From positions 42,258,501 to 42,322,500 of the forward strand of contig NC_056752.1 in assembly GCF_018687715.1 (NCBI RefSeq): a stretch of DNA of 64,000 nt, given 5' to 3'. Each line of letters starts with the position of its first letter. The first letter of the stretch is position 1. The position numbers were made by a program, and so were the translations under genes. Below, piece by piece: positions 12,321-23,400 of the stretch. A model generated the notes under the pieces. The model was not told the DNA's origin. It saw only the letters and a list, made by a program, of their open reading frames with translations, and made no database searches. This stretch comes from Carya illinoinensis (taxonomy: Eukaryota; Streptophyta; Magnoliopsida; Fagales; Juglandaceae).

Positions 12321-14095
12321 AAAAATGAAGTTCTGACATGGACTAAAAAGAGAGGACTAAAATTACAGCAAAAATTTAAATGTTTGGGGCAAAATGGAGT
12401 AGAAAAATTGCACAACCTATTCTCACAATAGGTTTAGCAATTTTCCCTTGTTTATACACTCCCTCCACAGTACATATAAATTTATGGGTGTCTTCTTTAT
12501 CCCAACACTTCCAACCCATGTTTCCCAACTTCCAACTCCTCTTTAATTAGATGCAGGGAGATAGGGAAAAATAATAATAATTCTTCAACATAGTAGTACA
12601 TGGGATTATTCTAATTGACCAGAATGTCACATAGTAATGACTTATGGAAGGAAGAGTTTGTGGCAAACACCTGGTACCACAAAACAGTGATGTGAAATAC
12701 TATTCCATCCATGAGAAGTGACAAAAAGGATATAAAATAAGACAACACATGGAAGAAAAAAAACATAGTCAAAATAACCTTCTAAAAATGTCCCTTTGTT
12801 GGATAACTTTAACCCCTCACTTTTCAAGTGATCATCTTTAAAGTAGTTTGAGAGATTAGAGCTGCATGCAAATCAGAAAGCACCTTCTTAGAGAACAAGA
12901 TTGGAAAGCTTGTAGTCAGAAAGCAGTACTGACCAGGTAGTCAGAAAGCAGTACTGATCTTAGAAAACAATGACCAACATAAATAGCATAATGGCCTTAA
13001 GAAGACATAAAACGGCCAGCCAAACCAAAAATCTGATACAACTCAATCCACTAAACTGATAAGCATTGTATTAGACTCAAAAAGATATAAGCATCCTTTG
13101 TAGAGAGATTCAACTCAGGGCATACTACTTCACTCAATAAAAGGCATACAAAGAGCATACAAAACCACCAAAAAACTAAAAGAACAATCGAAAGAAAGAA
13201 AGTTCTTGCCAAAACAAACAAGTAATACAGGCAAACAAACCTTACATGCAGCACATAGGTCATCTGAGTTGGTTGATATTCTGACTGCAGCAAGGGCATA
13301 TCTTAGACTTGAACAGGGGATTGGAGCTGATTTTGCAAGGGGATTGGAGCTGATTTTGCAAGGGCATATCTTAGACTTGATAGTGTTGCCAAAGAATTAC
13401 ACAGAAATGGCTTAGGTTATTTGCTTGTGACAAAGTCAAAGATAGTTGCTCAAAACTGGGGTAAGAACACACAAGGTATTTTTACTATTGCTGTCAGTTG
13501 TATCACTGCCTTAATTTGACGTGATTCGTGCTGCTCTTTGTTTGTTGGTAACCATACTCCTTGAAGTTCACTTGTTGTTAGCTGCAACTACCTATATTGT
13601 ATCTCAGGGTGGTTGTGTTCTATGTGCCTAACATAGTCTCAATGGTGGAAATGAATGAAATGCAGCACCAAACTCACTAATTTATGCTACTACCTATGAT
13701 CAATAATTAAGGAAAAGAAAAGGAAAAGATAGTTCTAAGTTGTACAAATATGGTTAGAAAGAATGAGATTGACTAGTGGCAAAACTAGAAAATTATGAAA
13801 GAGAGAATGAGATGGACTAGTGGCAAAATCAGAAAATTATGAAAGAGAGACTTACAAGTTTGGGAGAAATCCTTGGCTGTTCACTTTTCTTATTTGCTCC
13901 TGGACATAGCTCACAATTACAAACTGATTTTTAAGAGTTCGACACAGAAAAATGAAGTTCTGATATGGACTAACTGGAGAGGACTAAAATCACAGCAAAA
14001 ATTTAAATGTTTGGGGCAAAATGGAGTAGAAAAATTGCACAACCTCTTCTCACAATAGGTTGTGCAAATTTCCCTTGTTTATACACTCCCTCCAC
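12321..14095 (+). repeat. 148-bp direct repeat pair inside the CACTA element
   Basis: 12321-12468 and 13948-14095 are equal in length and differ at only a few positions. Both run from AAAAATGAAGTTCTGA to TTTATACACTCCCTCCAC. They are 1.6 kb apart, so this is a segmental duplication or two copies of a captured piece. Confidence 0.85.
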
Positions 14096-15807
14096 TTGGT
14101 TATACACTCAACTAAACAAGTAATATATGAAAAAAAAAATATGGAAGTGGAAGATCATCATACGAAAATTCTGACTGCAGCAAAATCTCTCAGAATACAT
14201 TATTGCAGTGTACATTATTGCAGATTGAGATCCTATATATAGAACTCTAGCATTATTGCAAATCAAATAATACCCACTTCTTGCTCATCACTATATATTG
14301 CCTTTAACTGAGAGATCACAGCCACCTAACAAGGCCAAACCTCTCACACTTTGCCTTCTGTTTGGTCAACATTACGGCAGAAAGTGGACACCCTATACAG
14401 TGACCTATTCTGAGTTTCCATGCTTCCTTCCATGCCACCCACAAATTGTGGTTAGCAGGGAAAATGTAGCAGAAGGAAAAGAAGATAACACCAGAGAGAG
14501 GGAAAGAGAGAGGCTTCAGTGCATAGGGTTTCATTTAATATAATCAAGCCCCAACAACTTATTGTCACCAATCCATGATAGAGGCCACATGAAAAAAAAA
14601 AACATTAAGTACAACTATGCAAACCCGTGATCATTAATAATATAAGACCAACATAGTATAAGTACTTCAGTAGTACTTATGCTATGGTTAATGCCCAAGT
14701 TGACTTGACATTTCCTTCTGCATGTCACGTGACAATATTAAGGCTAGAGGAAGCTCAACCAGGTTAAATATATAATTAAAGGTCACTGCCGTTAGTGGAA
14801 GTTGGATCATGAAAAATGTTCTAGTCATGATCTCATCCTTGACTGTGGGAGATCCAGATTCTACTCGAAAAGTAGCTATAAAGGAGCTGAAACACATTTA
14901 TTTCCAACATGTAGTTTGGAAGAACGATGACAAGTCCAATGACATTGCATGAATCTGATATGCAGGTTTTGTAATTCATGTCCTTATTTAGCATTGGTTA
15001 GTCAAAACAATGCTAAATAAAGGGCATTTAGATATATAAATATTGTTAGAAAAAACACCATAACCCCTATGGCAATTTCTTGTAAGTAGATTAATCTTCA
15101 TGTAATTGGCTGATGAAGTTTCAGTTCATACAAAGTTTCTGCAATGTTCAACCCATGCAAGCAGCTATTCGCAACAAAACCATATTGTCTCTCTTCTCTC
15201 TAGAATCAAAAAATACATTGATTATGCAAGAAACAATATATGAGATTATGTCAGAAAAATCTCATATTGAGTGCATGGAATAAGAAGAGTATATAATTAA
15301 AGTAAATTGGAGAATGACATGTTTTAATAGATCGATCCCATTAATTAGTTTCACTACTACCCTTTATGATCAATAATGAAAATGGTTTTGGTGCAGCCAA
15401 TTATCTTTTATTTATTTTCATTAATTCCCATATATTCATCATCATTAGTTAATCAATCAATGTAGTAGTTAGCTTAGACCTTACAAGCTATTTATGAAGA
15501 AGAGTATATCCAATCTACCAAAAGATAACAAGCTTTCGTACTTGTTTTGCATCACAGATCATATATATATATATAGATATATATTTGATGAGGATTGATC
15601 TCAATACCCAACTTCATGGTCATCAATATTCATGCATGTAGCACTGATGCCAATAACACAATTAAACCAGAAGGCAAATCCTCCAAAATCACACCAAGAG
15701 AAGAGAAGTAGAACAACACTTAACAATATTATGCATAACAGATCAATCACAAGATAACTATGTCTCTGTGATTAATATTCCACATTTATTTGCAAATTGT
15801 AGCCGTG

Positions 15808-15920
15808 TAGGACATTTGGCAAATTTAGCCTTTGTGCCAGTTGGGTAGCAATGGTAGACTTTCCAACACAAGCAGTTCCACATACAAGAATTATTATATG
15901 GTACTCTTTGATGGTGAAAT
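15808..15920 (-). pseudogene. Captured exon of a P-loop kinase-like NTPase
   Basis: On the minus strand a TTTTAG acceptor at 15921 is followed, in phase 2, by an open stretch reading KEYHIIILVCGTACVGKST and then IATQLAQRLNLPNVL. This is a beta strand, a complete Walker A motif (GTACVGKST) and the following helix, as found in nucleotide-binding kinases. From memory it is closest to the plant LPA1 / 2-phosphoglycerate-kinase-like family; that assignment is tentative. The coding match stops after NLPNVL and the frame meets a stop near 15775, so only one exon or part of one is present. It lies inside the CACTA element, with no gene around it, so it is read as a host fragment carried by the transposon. 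Confidence 0.6.
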
Positions 15921-16804
15921 CTAAAAGCATTCAACAAGAAAGATGACATTACTATACAATGCACTAATGCCAACTCAAATTTGTAAATAATAATTAACTT
16001 ATTACAAAAATGTTGAGGGACAACTCACTTACTTACACAACAAGTATCTAAAGAAAAACCATGTACATGACAAAAAAAAGATGCAAAGAAACTATAAGAT
16101 CAAGAAAGAAGGGAACAGAGAAACAGGACAACTCTGTCAACCTAGCAAAAAGGGAACTTAGAAAGTATGGCTTTTAATCAAGTAAAAATGTTTGGCCCCT
16201 CAAAGGATATTCTCCCCAACAAAACACACCACCCCAACTATACAGTTCTGCATTTAATGCTGGTTTCCATTGTCTTCTTCTAAAAACACACACTGCCTTG
16301 GCCCTAAACCTAATTGTGGCAAAACCCTAGATAATCAATTTGAAAAGAAAAACCCTACGCTTCCCTAATAACTGAGCAACACCTTCCTCCCTTATCCATC
16401 TGCACAAGCAATACCAGTTCACATGACTATGATCATTTATTTATTAAGTTATCAAAGGCAGACTTTCCCAAACAGAGGCTGTCCACACAGGCCCAGCTCA
16501 AAGCCTATACAATCTCCAACTCAACAAAACATATTCTGATTCATTGGGGAAACAATCATACATCCCCAATGAATCACACAGTGAAACACCAACGGTGGTG
16601 CATAAATAGATCGAGTACTGTCCAATAAGTTAGGGTTTTCGTTACAAGCTAGCAATCCGAAATCAATGAACATAGATTTGAGCCTCAGAAATGTAACAAA
16701 CGGGAAATCCGAGAGCAAGGGGGCAAAATACCAGATATATAGAAATATATATATATATATATATATATTCTAGCAAAACATGAAGAAAAATAGAAGAAAA
16801 GAAG

Positions 16805-17290
16805 AAGCGAAACTCACAGGGGAGTGGCAGAGTTTTCCAACGCGTGAGGGCCGTGGGTTGCGAACAGAGCAAGGGAGAGAGGGAGGGCCTCGGGCTGCTT
16901 GGCTAGGCGTGGAGGAGAAGGGGGCTCTGACGGAGGACTGGCGATAGCGTCGAGGTGTGGGAGGTGGCGAACGGCGCCCCTAGTGGCAGCGATATAGAGA
17001 AATCCGAGAGAGAGAGAGACACAGAGAGAGAGAGAGGCGAGGCCAAAGCATAATCGGCATGGGGGACGGGAAAGAGACCCACCTGAGATGGTGCCAACGA
17101 ATGGTGGTGGTGGGCGGAAATGCAGGGAGACGACACGGCGGCAGAGACAGTACAAAGGGGAAATGGTGTTCTGAAAATGGGGCGGTGGAAATCGAGCAAT
17201 TTCGGAGAAGAGAGAACAAAGAGAACTGAGACGCAAGAAAGAAAAGGGGGGGAAAAATAAAATGAGAAATTTGGCGCCCAGACTAATTCC
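16805..17290 (-). other. GC-rich segment inside the CACTA element, possibly a captured gene 5' end
   Basis: This stretch is far richer in G and C than the rest of the element. It has GA-repeat tracts and long open frames on the minus strand (up to 178 codons, 16814-17350), but the translations are low in complexity (Ser, Pro, Leu, Phe) and match no family I know. It resembles the leader and first exon of a plant gene. It lies upstream, on the same strand, of the captured P-loop exon and could come from the same donor gene. Confidence 0.35.
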
Positions 17291-17299
17291 ATCAATTAT

Positions 17300-17492
17300 T
17301 TCAGCGCTGCAACATACATTTGACATATGCAGCAGTGAAAATCGCTGCAAATATCATATTTTTCGTTGTAAATATAAATATACAGTAAATTACGAGGTTT
17401 TAAGTAAAAACTTAACAACGATTTAAAAATCGCTACAATAGATTAGTTTTTGCAACGATTTTTTTTGCAACAGTATAAAAAACGCTGCAATA
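17300..17492 (+). repeat. Right subterminal repeat array of the CACTA element
   Basis: Copies of the same motif as at the left end (AGCGCTGCAAC, ATCGCTGCAAA, AATCGCTACAA, AACGCTGCAA), stopping just before the right terminal inverted repeat. The right array is much shorter than the left one. Confidence 0.8.
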
Positions 17493-17514
17493 GGTCAAAT
17501 TTCTTGTAGTGTGC

Positions 17515-18126
17515 GTGGTATACGCCAACTAAAGATCTTAAGGAGACTGATACGATCAACTATGGGAGGTACTCTTCTTGTTAGTTAAAACAATAGATCA
17601 ATGTGCGTAAGAGATTTTCGAGTCGAAAAGTTTCTTATTTTTCGTATTCATGTTAAGGTCTTATAAATTACTTTGCTATTATTAGTAGAAGCTCGGATCA
17701 TGCCTTTATTATTATAAGTGATAATTGATTTAAGTATTAGAGTAATTCGGTATGCACATGAGTTATTACCCACCCGTATAAAGAAAATTCATTTAAAAAA
17801 AAAAAGAATTAAAGGCTTTTATTTAGAAATCTTTTAAATCTCGATATATGTAAGTGTGTAAAAAAGTAAAGAAGGATGAAGCTATGCCTGATGTGCTCAC
17901 AAGCGCACACATTATTATTATAGACAAAAGTATATAACTATCAGCAACTATAAGTTCTCATGATTATTGAGATTGTAATTATCACAAATAAATAGAAACT
18001 GCAACTAAGCAAAAGAGGGAAATTTGTGATGGTAGCATAATGACTTGCGAATATATCTTTTGTGCTAGTTCATGTGCTCATTTCCTTCAAGGAAACCTTG
18101 CTTTGCACATCTTCACAATATGGTAT
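17515..18126. other. Intergenic
   Basis: No gene or known repeat seen between the CACTA element and the next hAT-type element. Confidence 0.5.
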
Positions 18127-18976
18127 TAGGGGTTGTGCAATTGGGTTAAATTTTTTTCCTGGTTTGGTTTAGAATCTGGAAATTTGGGTGAATTTGGACA
18201 GTTATCTACCCGGATTAGACCCAGGAGGGTAAGATGAAACTAGATCATATTATTTAACCGGTTATCCGTAACTGGATTTGTTTTTTTTAAAAATCATTTT
18301 AGTTGCAAAACGACGTCGTTTTTGCCAAGGGAAATGATGTCGTTTTGTTTTGCAAATTAATTCCCCTATAGGCATTGAAACCCTATGAGCCCAAGGGTTT
18401 GAACTCATTGTTAGCAACAAGGTCGATTGAATCTCCGTCTCAATCTCAAAGGTCATCCTTTTTCTCATCATCTTTTCGTTGGACTAGCAATGTTAAAGGT
18501 CACGATACTAAGGGTGTTCATTACAGATGTGTGTGAACATGATATTATTCATGCTTTTGTTGGAGGCAGTATTCATCAAGGGACTTCCACCATTGAAAAT
18601 GATATTACTACGAACTGCAATTTCGTCACTGTTATTGTCATTGATACTAGCATCAAGCAAAGTACAAGCCGCCATAGAGAGTATTGATCATGGTGCAAGA
18701 CTGGATGAGGAAACATAAAAGCTATAACAAATAATAAACATTAAGGATTAAAAAAAAAAAAGTCTTTTAAAAAGTGTTAAAATAATTTAAAAATAAAAAA
18801 CCAAAAATAAAAAATTTGGGTATAAACTCAAGATATATAGTTACAATCTGGATACCCAGTTTTAAAATCGATCGAAATATGGATATCAGCCCAGGTTTTA
18901 ACAGGGGCTACTAGGGAGGATATCCACCCACTTTTAAAAAGCCAAATCTGAATCCAGATCCAAATGCATAACCCTA
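18127..18976. mobile_element. hAT-type non-autonomous element, 850 bp
   Basis: The ends TAGGGGTTGTGCAATTGG and the inverse of TAGGGTTATGCATTTGG form imperfect terminal inverted repeats. The 8-bp flanks are TATGGTAT and TATGATAT, a target duplication with one mismatch; 8 bp is the hAT signature. Inside are AACCGGTTATCCG-type repeats and a palindromic AAAACGACGTCGTTTT. No transposase is present. Confidence 0.75.
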
Positions 18977-19019
18977 TATGATATGATAAGTGAGCCATGA
19001 GCTAGATAAGAGTTGATCT

Positions 19020-20345
19020 TAATATCAGATTACATGTCTAGAGCATAGTTGTATGATTGTATTTTAACATACCTGCAAGCTAATGGGTGGGAAATAGTGG
19101 AACACACCTTAGCTTGTCTTGAAGAAGGATAAACCTAGGAGATGGTGAGTCCTTTAGTGAAGATATCAACAATTTGGTCATGTCTGGGAAAATACCAAGT
19201 TACAATGTCCTTTTTTACAACCTTCTCTCGGATGAAGTGATAGTTCACTTTTATATTCTAGTGTGAGCATGGAATACAGGGTTGGAGGCAAAAGACAATG
19301 CTCCTAAGTTGTTATACCATAGTGTTGGTAGACAAGTGATAGGGATTTGCAACTCTTTGAACAACATCATAAGCAAGATTGTTCTACAGTGCACGGATGA
19401 TACTTAACTTTAGTGCTGGATTTAGACACAACAAGTTGTTTCTTGGCACTTCTAATTGATAAAACAAAGTCCAAAATAGATAGCATAGTCAACGGTAGAT
19501 TTCCTATCATCAAGATTTGTAGCCCAATCTAAATTGATATGAGCATTGAGTTAAGGTGAGCATTTCCAAAAATGTAGTCCATGGTTGATAATGCCCTTTA
19601 GGTAATGAAGAATTCGCGTAGCTACTGTCCAATGTGTGGCAGTAGGATTATTCTAACATAATTGATTGAAAGAGAATAAGGTATTTGGTTTGGTCAAAGT
19701 ATAGAATTGTAATACTCCTACCAGCTGCCTAAACTCAAGACATATTGTCAATAGGGTCACTATCACACTGAGATAACTTGGAGCATGAAAGGAGTGGTAT
19801 CTTGGTTGTTTTAGCTCTTGTCATTTTAGCTCTACCAAGTAAATATGCCACATATTTGAACAAAGATAAGAACAATCCATGATTTGTGTGCTGAAATTGT
19901 ATACCCAACGAAAAGTGTAGATTCCCAAGGCCTTTCATGGCAAAAGTAGTTTTTAAAAAATAATGCGATTCATGATTGCAGGCATATTATAAATTATTAT
20001 TCCTAGTGACTATAATATCATCCAAGTAGATAAAGAGAAATAGGTGCTTGTTGGGCTTGTGAAGAATGAAGAGTGGGTACCCAACTTGGGATTCTTTAAA
20101 CTCAATTGAGAAGAGTTGAAGTAAGTTTGTTGAACCAAGCTCTAGGGTCCTGTTCCAAACCAAAGATGATTTTGAAACTTGCACACACTTTTGGGGAACC
20201 GAGTGTTTATAAAGCTTAGTGGTTGTTTCATATACACCTCATCTTCTAGTGTCCAATGAAGGAATGCATTAGAGATATCTAGTTGTCTCATAGGCCAATT
20301 GAAGTGTACTACCAAACCAAGGAGAGTTCGAATTGTGTAGGTCCA
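19020..20345 (-). pseudogene. Ty1/copia pol fragment (reverse transcriptase to RNase H), decayed
   Basis: Reading down the minus strand, broken frames give copia reverse-transcriptase blocks in order: HFNWPMRQLDISNAFLH, EDEVYMKQPLSF, KPNKHLFLFIYLDDIIVTRN (the YVDD box read as YLDD) and MKGLGNLHFSLGIQ. RNase H pieces (LDWATNLDDRKST) and the C-terminal DQIVDIFTKGL block follow. Many stops and frameshifts separate them. No LTRs were found at its sides, so this is a truncated remnant. It lies against pieces of a sugar transporter gene. Confidence 0.85.
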
Positions 20346-20384
20346 AGTCCCAACCTATTTGGCTCTCAGACGATAAGTTCTAGT

Positions 20385-22605
20385 TCCATTGAGAATGACA
20401 TGCAAACAACAACGCAAAGAAGAAACTGGTGATGCCAAACTTGAAAGGGCAAAGCATTGATAGCAAAGCTTGCACCATACATAACAAAAGTGAAGAGCAT
20501 ACTCACACAGACATCCATACTTAGCCTGATTCAACATTGTCGACGTCACCCCAAATCTTCATAAGCTCGAATCTTCCTTCTTCCATACGTCCATGCTCAA
20601 TGAGCCTATGACCCCATCTCTAATCTCCTCTTTGTTTCTATTCTTCCATAAATTACAACTTTGATTCATGAACACCAGATGCAAAACCCAATGCATCCCA
20701 AGGCAATGTAGAAAATATGATAACCTGTTCATTTCCTCCAATGAGGCCGAGGCTAGGCAGGGATGAAGTTAGGATTATAAGTTTGGAGGGGTTAGGTACT
20801 TAAAGGTCTAGAATAAATAGTTGAATTAAAAAATTTTAGGAACACCTTTAGCAAATTGATAAAAAAAACCAAATAAAAAGTAAGAAAGAGAAAAAAAACA
20901 AATTTTGAGCTTGCATTATTTCATAAATACCGGTAATTTTAGATCTAATCTTTTCATATATTACAATTAAGAGAAGAGGTTGAACTATGAAAATGATATA
21001 TATAAAAATTATAAAAAATATGTAATCTATATAAACCATAAACTAAGTTTTGTATTTTGCTGAATAATATGTAGTAGTAATGTCTTATATTTAAGTATTT
21101 TTAAGTGGCACAATTCCGTACTGCATAGCCAACTATCCACTCAACATGAGGTTTTTTGTTATGTTAATTATGTTTCACCTAAATAATTACAAACTTTAAA
21201 AGGGAAATAATCTAATATGAATATTATATTCTAATTTAGTTTCTTAAAATATAATAGGAAAACAAACTGTAGTTACCATAAAATTTTAAATGAGACCAAA
21301 TTTTAGAGCACTCACAATGAGTTTTGTAAAACTCATTTTTATGTAAAATTTGAAGGAAAATAGCTTAAAAGTGCATCCAATGGATTATGCATTCCATTTC
21401 TATTTTCAATATATCTACAGTGTTGCCTCTAAATGTAGAAAGAACTGTACACAACTGTAAACATTATTTTATTTATTTTGTATCTTTTCTTGTACTTTGC
21501 ATTTCACAATAATTTCTCTCTTTATATTTTTGTCTCACAAAATATTAAAAAGTATAGTATTTAAAGAATATGAAGTAAAAATAGATAAGTTGATGTATGA
21601 TATATTGTAAAATTTAGTATGTAAAATGAAAAAAGTAGATTTTAATTATGTATTTTAAAGGATAAGATGAATAATCTATTGAAAGTGCTTTAAGTTGATA
21701 ATAATAAGAAATTTGCAAGACATGACCCATTAAGATTAATTGGCTATGACAATTTCAATCATAGATTAAGGAAAAGAACAAAAACAAAAAATATCAAAAA
21801 CTAAAGGATATATATATATATATATTATGGCTTATAGCCTTGGGGCTAATTAGGCTTTGTTTGGAATATTGCAAGATCTTCTTATCTCGTCTAATTTTAA
21901 TATTCAAGCATTATAAATAAAATAATTTTAAATTTTAAATTTTTAACTTTTTCATGTAATCATTACAACTTTTTTAAACTTTCAAATAAAATATAAAAAA
22001 TAATTTAACTTTTTCAAATATCAAAACAAGAATAATATTAAAAAATAATATTCTAATAATATTTAACTTTATAATATTTTTATTTAATTTTTTTCTCTTT
22101 TTTTAAAATTTTATAATATTTCTTTAATAAATTATTTTATTATTATTTATAAATTATTTCATTATTATTTATAAATTATTTCATTTTATTATTCAAACAA
22201 GGCCTTACTTCGAGGCTACGGCCCTTCTCACACGTAATGAAATGCATCCAAGCCACCAAATCAACGTCCTTTGTCATGACAATATCCTTCTTACATGATT
22301 TATTACTTCGAGAGTTATTCCCTTATTCTTAGTTTTAATTAAGCTCATATATTATTTCATTTTTTATCTTGTTATTTTCGGATATAAATTATCTATGGAT
22401 AAGGATTTTTTTGCATTTCCTTAAAATTATTAGTTTTCCAAATAGCTCATCGAGATGATATATATCTAGTGTAATGGCGGTACCATAATTGATGGGAGTG
22501 ACAGAAGGAACATCGATTATGATATTGAATTAACCGAACATAAGGCCTGATATGGCGACCATTATGCCGGCAATGAAAACACAAGCCATATTTTTGTCGT
22601 TGTAC
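20385..22605 (-). pseudogene. Scattered remains of a second STP-type sugar transporter gene
   Basis: Three STP pieces lie in gene order on the minus strand. About 22490-22605 reads ACVFIAGIMVAISGLMFG, matching the first membrane span and then hitting a stop. About 20530-20625 reads SLIEHGRMEEGRFELMKIWG, matching the loop after span six. About 20385-20530 resembles the last exon around the [17 protein letters not shown] region, and its nucleotide sequence also looks like 2480-2640 of the intact gene. Exons 2 and 3 and most of 5 are gone, and a MITE and AT-rich DNA fill the gap. It is in the same orientation as the intact STP13-like gene about 14 kb away, as expected for a decayed tandem copy. 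Confidence 0.7.
21306..21689. mobile_element. PIF/Harbinger-like MITE, 384 bp
   Basis: The left end GAGCACTCACAATG and the inverse of the right end (AGCACTTTCAATA) are similar inverted repeats, and both flanks carry the 3-bp target duplication TTA. The interior is AT-rich and non-coding. It sits within the remains of the second STP gene. Confidence 0.65.
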
Positions 22606-22822
22606 GGTAACATAACTGTTTAAAAATATTATCAAATTATTTTATTATTATTTAGAAACTATTCATTACTTATTTATTATTATTTATGTTAAAAAGATTT
22701 TTTTCAATACCTCAAGCCCAAGAGGACTAGCCTAGATCAAATGTCAAGGGGGTTCTTCACACACCAAAGGGACTGAAAAGCTAGGCCTAGGCCCGCAGAG
22801 CTCCTAAGCGATCCGACTAGAG

Positions 22823-23343
22823 TGATGAAGATGCAAGAAAGACTAACCACTTACCATTTAGAAGTTGATCGAATTGTTAGCAAATTCCTTAATTTTAGAG
22901 ATCAGATTATTGGTAAATTCCTTATTTTAGAGAATGTGGCAAATTCATTAATTTTAAGGATGATGCAGATTGGAGAAAGTGACTGAGTTGTTATTTTGAA
23001 AAATTAGAAATTTTACCAATTTATTTATTAGTAGATTTATTTTATTAATTTTAGATATTGTTTCTGTTAGATTTAGGAGTTTGAATTATTTTGGATTGAG
23101 ATCTAAATTGGGGGAGAGCTAGCCGAACCCTAGTTCTATTTATTTTAGTTCTGCATTGTATTTTCATTATACTATTTTTTAATAAAAGTTTAAACACTTG
23201 GTATCGAGAATTGAGTGTTAGTCCGAGTTAATCTTGATTTTCATACTCCAATCAATTCGAATCTTGGTGTTGCCCCGATGTAACCATTGATTCATCCATC
23301 CAACACGATCGTAAACGTCTAAGTGTGAGCAAAGCTTCCATTA
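22823..23343 (+). repeat. 5' LTR of the Ty3/gypsy element
   Basis: Starts TGATGAAGATGCAAG and aligns along its full length with the 3' LTR. Shared blocks include TTGAATTATTTTGGATTGAG, GGGCTAGCCGAACCC-like text and AATAAAAGTTTAAACACTT, which carries the likely polyadenylation signal. The end is taken where similarity with the 3' LTR stops, just before TTGATGCTTTCGTTGAGAG, which is the likely primer-binding region. Confidence 0.85.
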
Positions 23344-23400
23344 TTGATGCTTTCGTTGAGAGGCGCCTAACCTGTGGAGAGGAAGCTAAGGAGGAAGATC

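Larger units (their letters stand above)
10533..17511. mobile_element. Non-autonomous CACTA (En/Spm) transposon with captured DNA
   Basis: A cut-and-paste DNA transposon of the CACTA superfamily. The left end is CACTACAAGAAATT at 10533 and the right end its exact inverse, AATTTCTTGTAGTG, ending at 17511. Both flanks carry the same 3-bp target duplication TGC (10530-10532 and 17512-17514), as this superfamily makes. Clusters of a GCTGCAA-type motif in both orientations sit just inside the two ends, the usual subterminal transposase-binding repeats. No transposase (TNP2) or TNPA-like frame was found in 6,979 bp, so movement would need a helper. The interior carries local duplications, a P-loop exon and a GC-rich segment that look captured from host genes. 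Perfect ends and target duplication suggest a fairly recent insertion. Confidence 0.93.

Noticed and set aside
16814..17350. 178-codon minus-strand frame in the CACTA element as a gene
   Set aside because: Low-complexity Ser/Pro/Leu/Phe translation caused by GC-rich, purine-skewed DNA, running into the terminal repeat region; kept only as a possible captured block.
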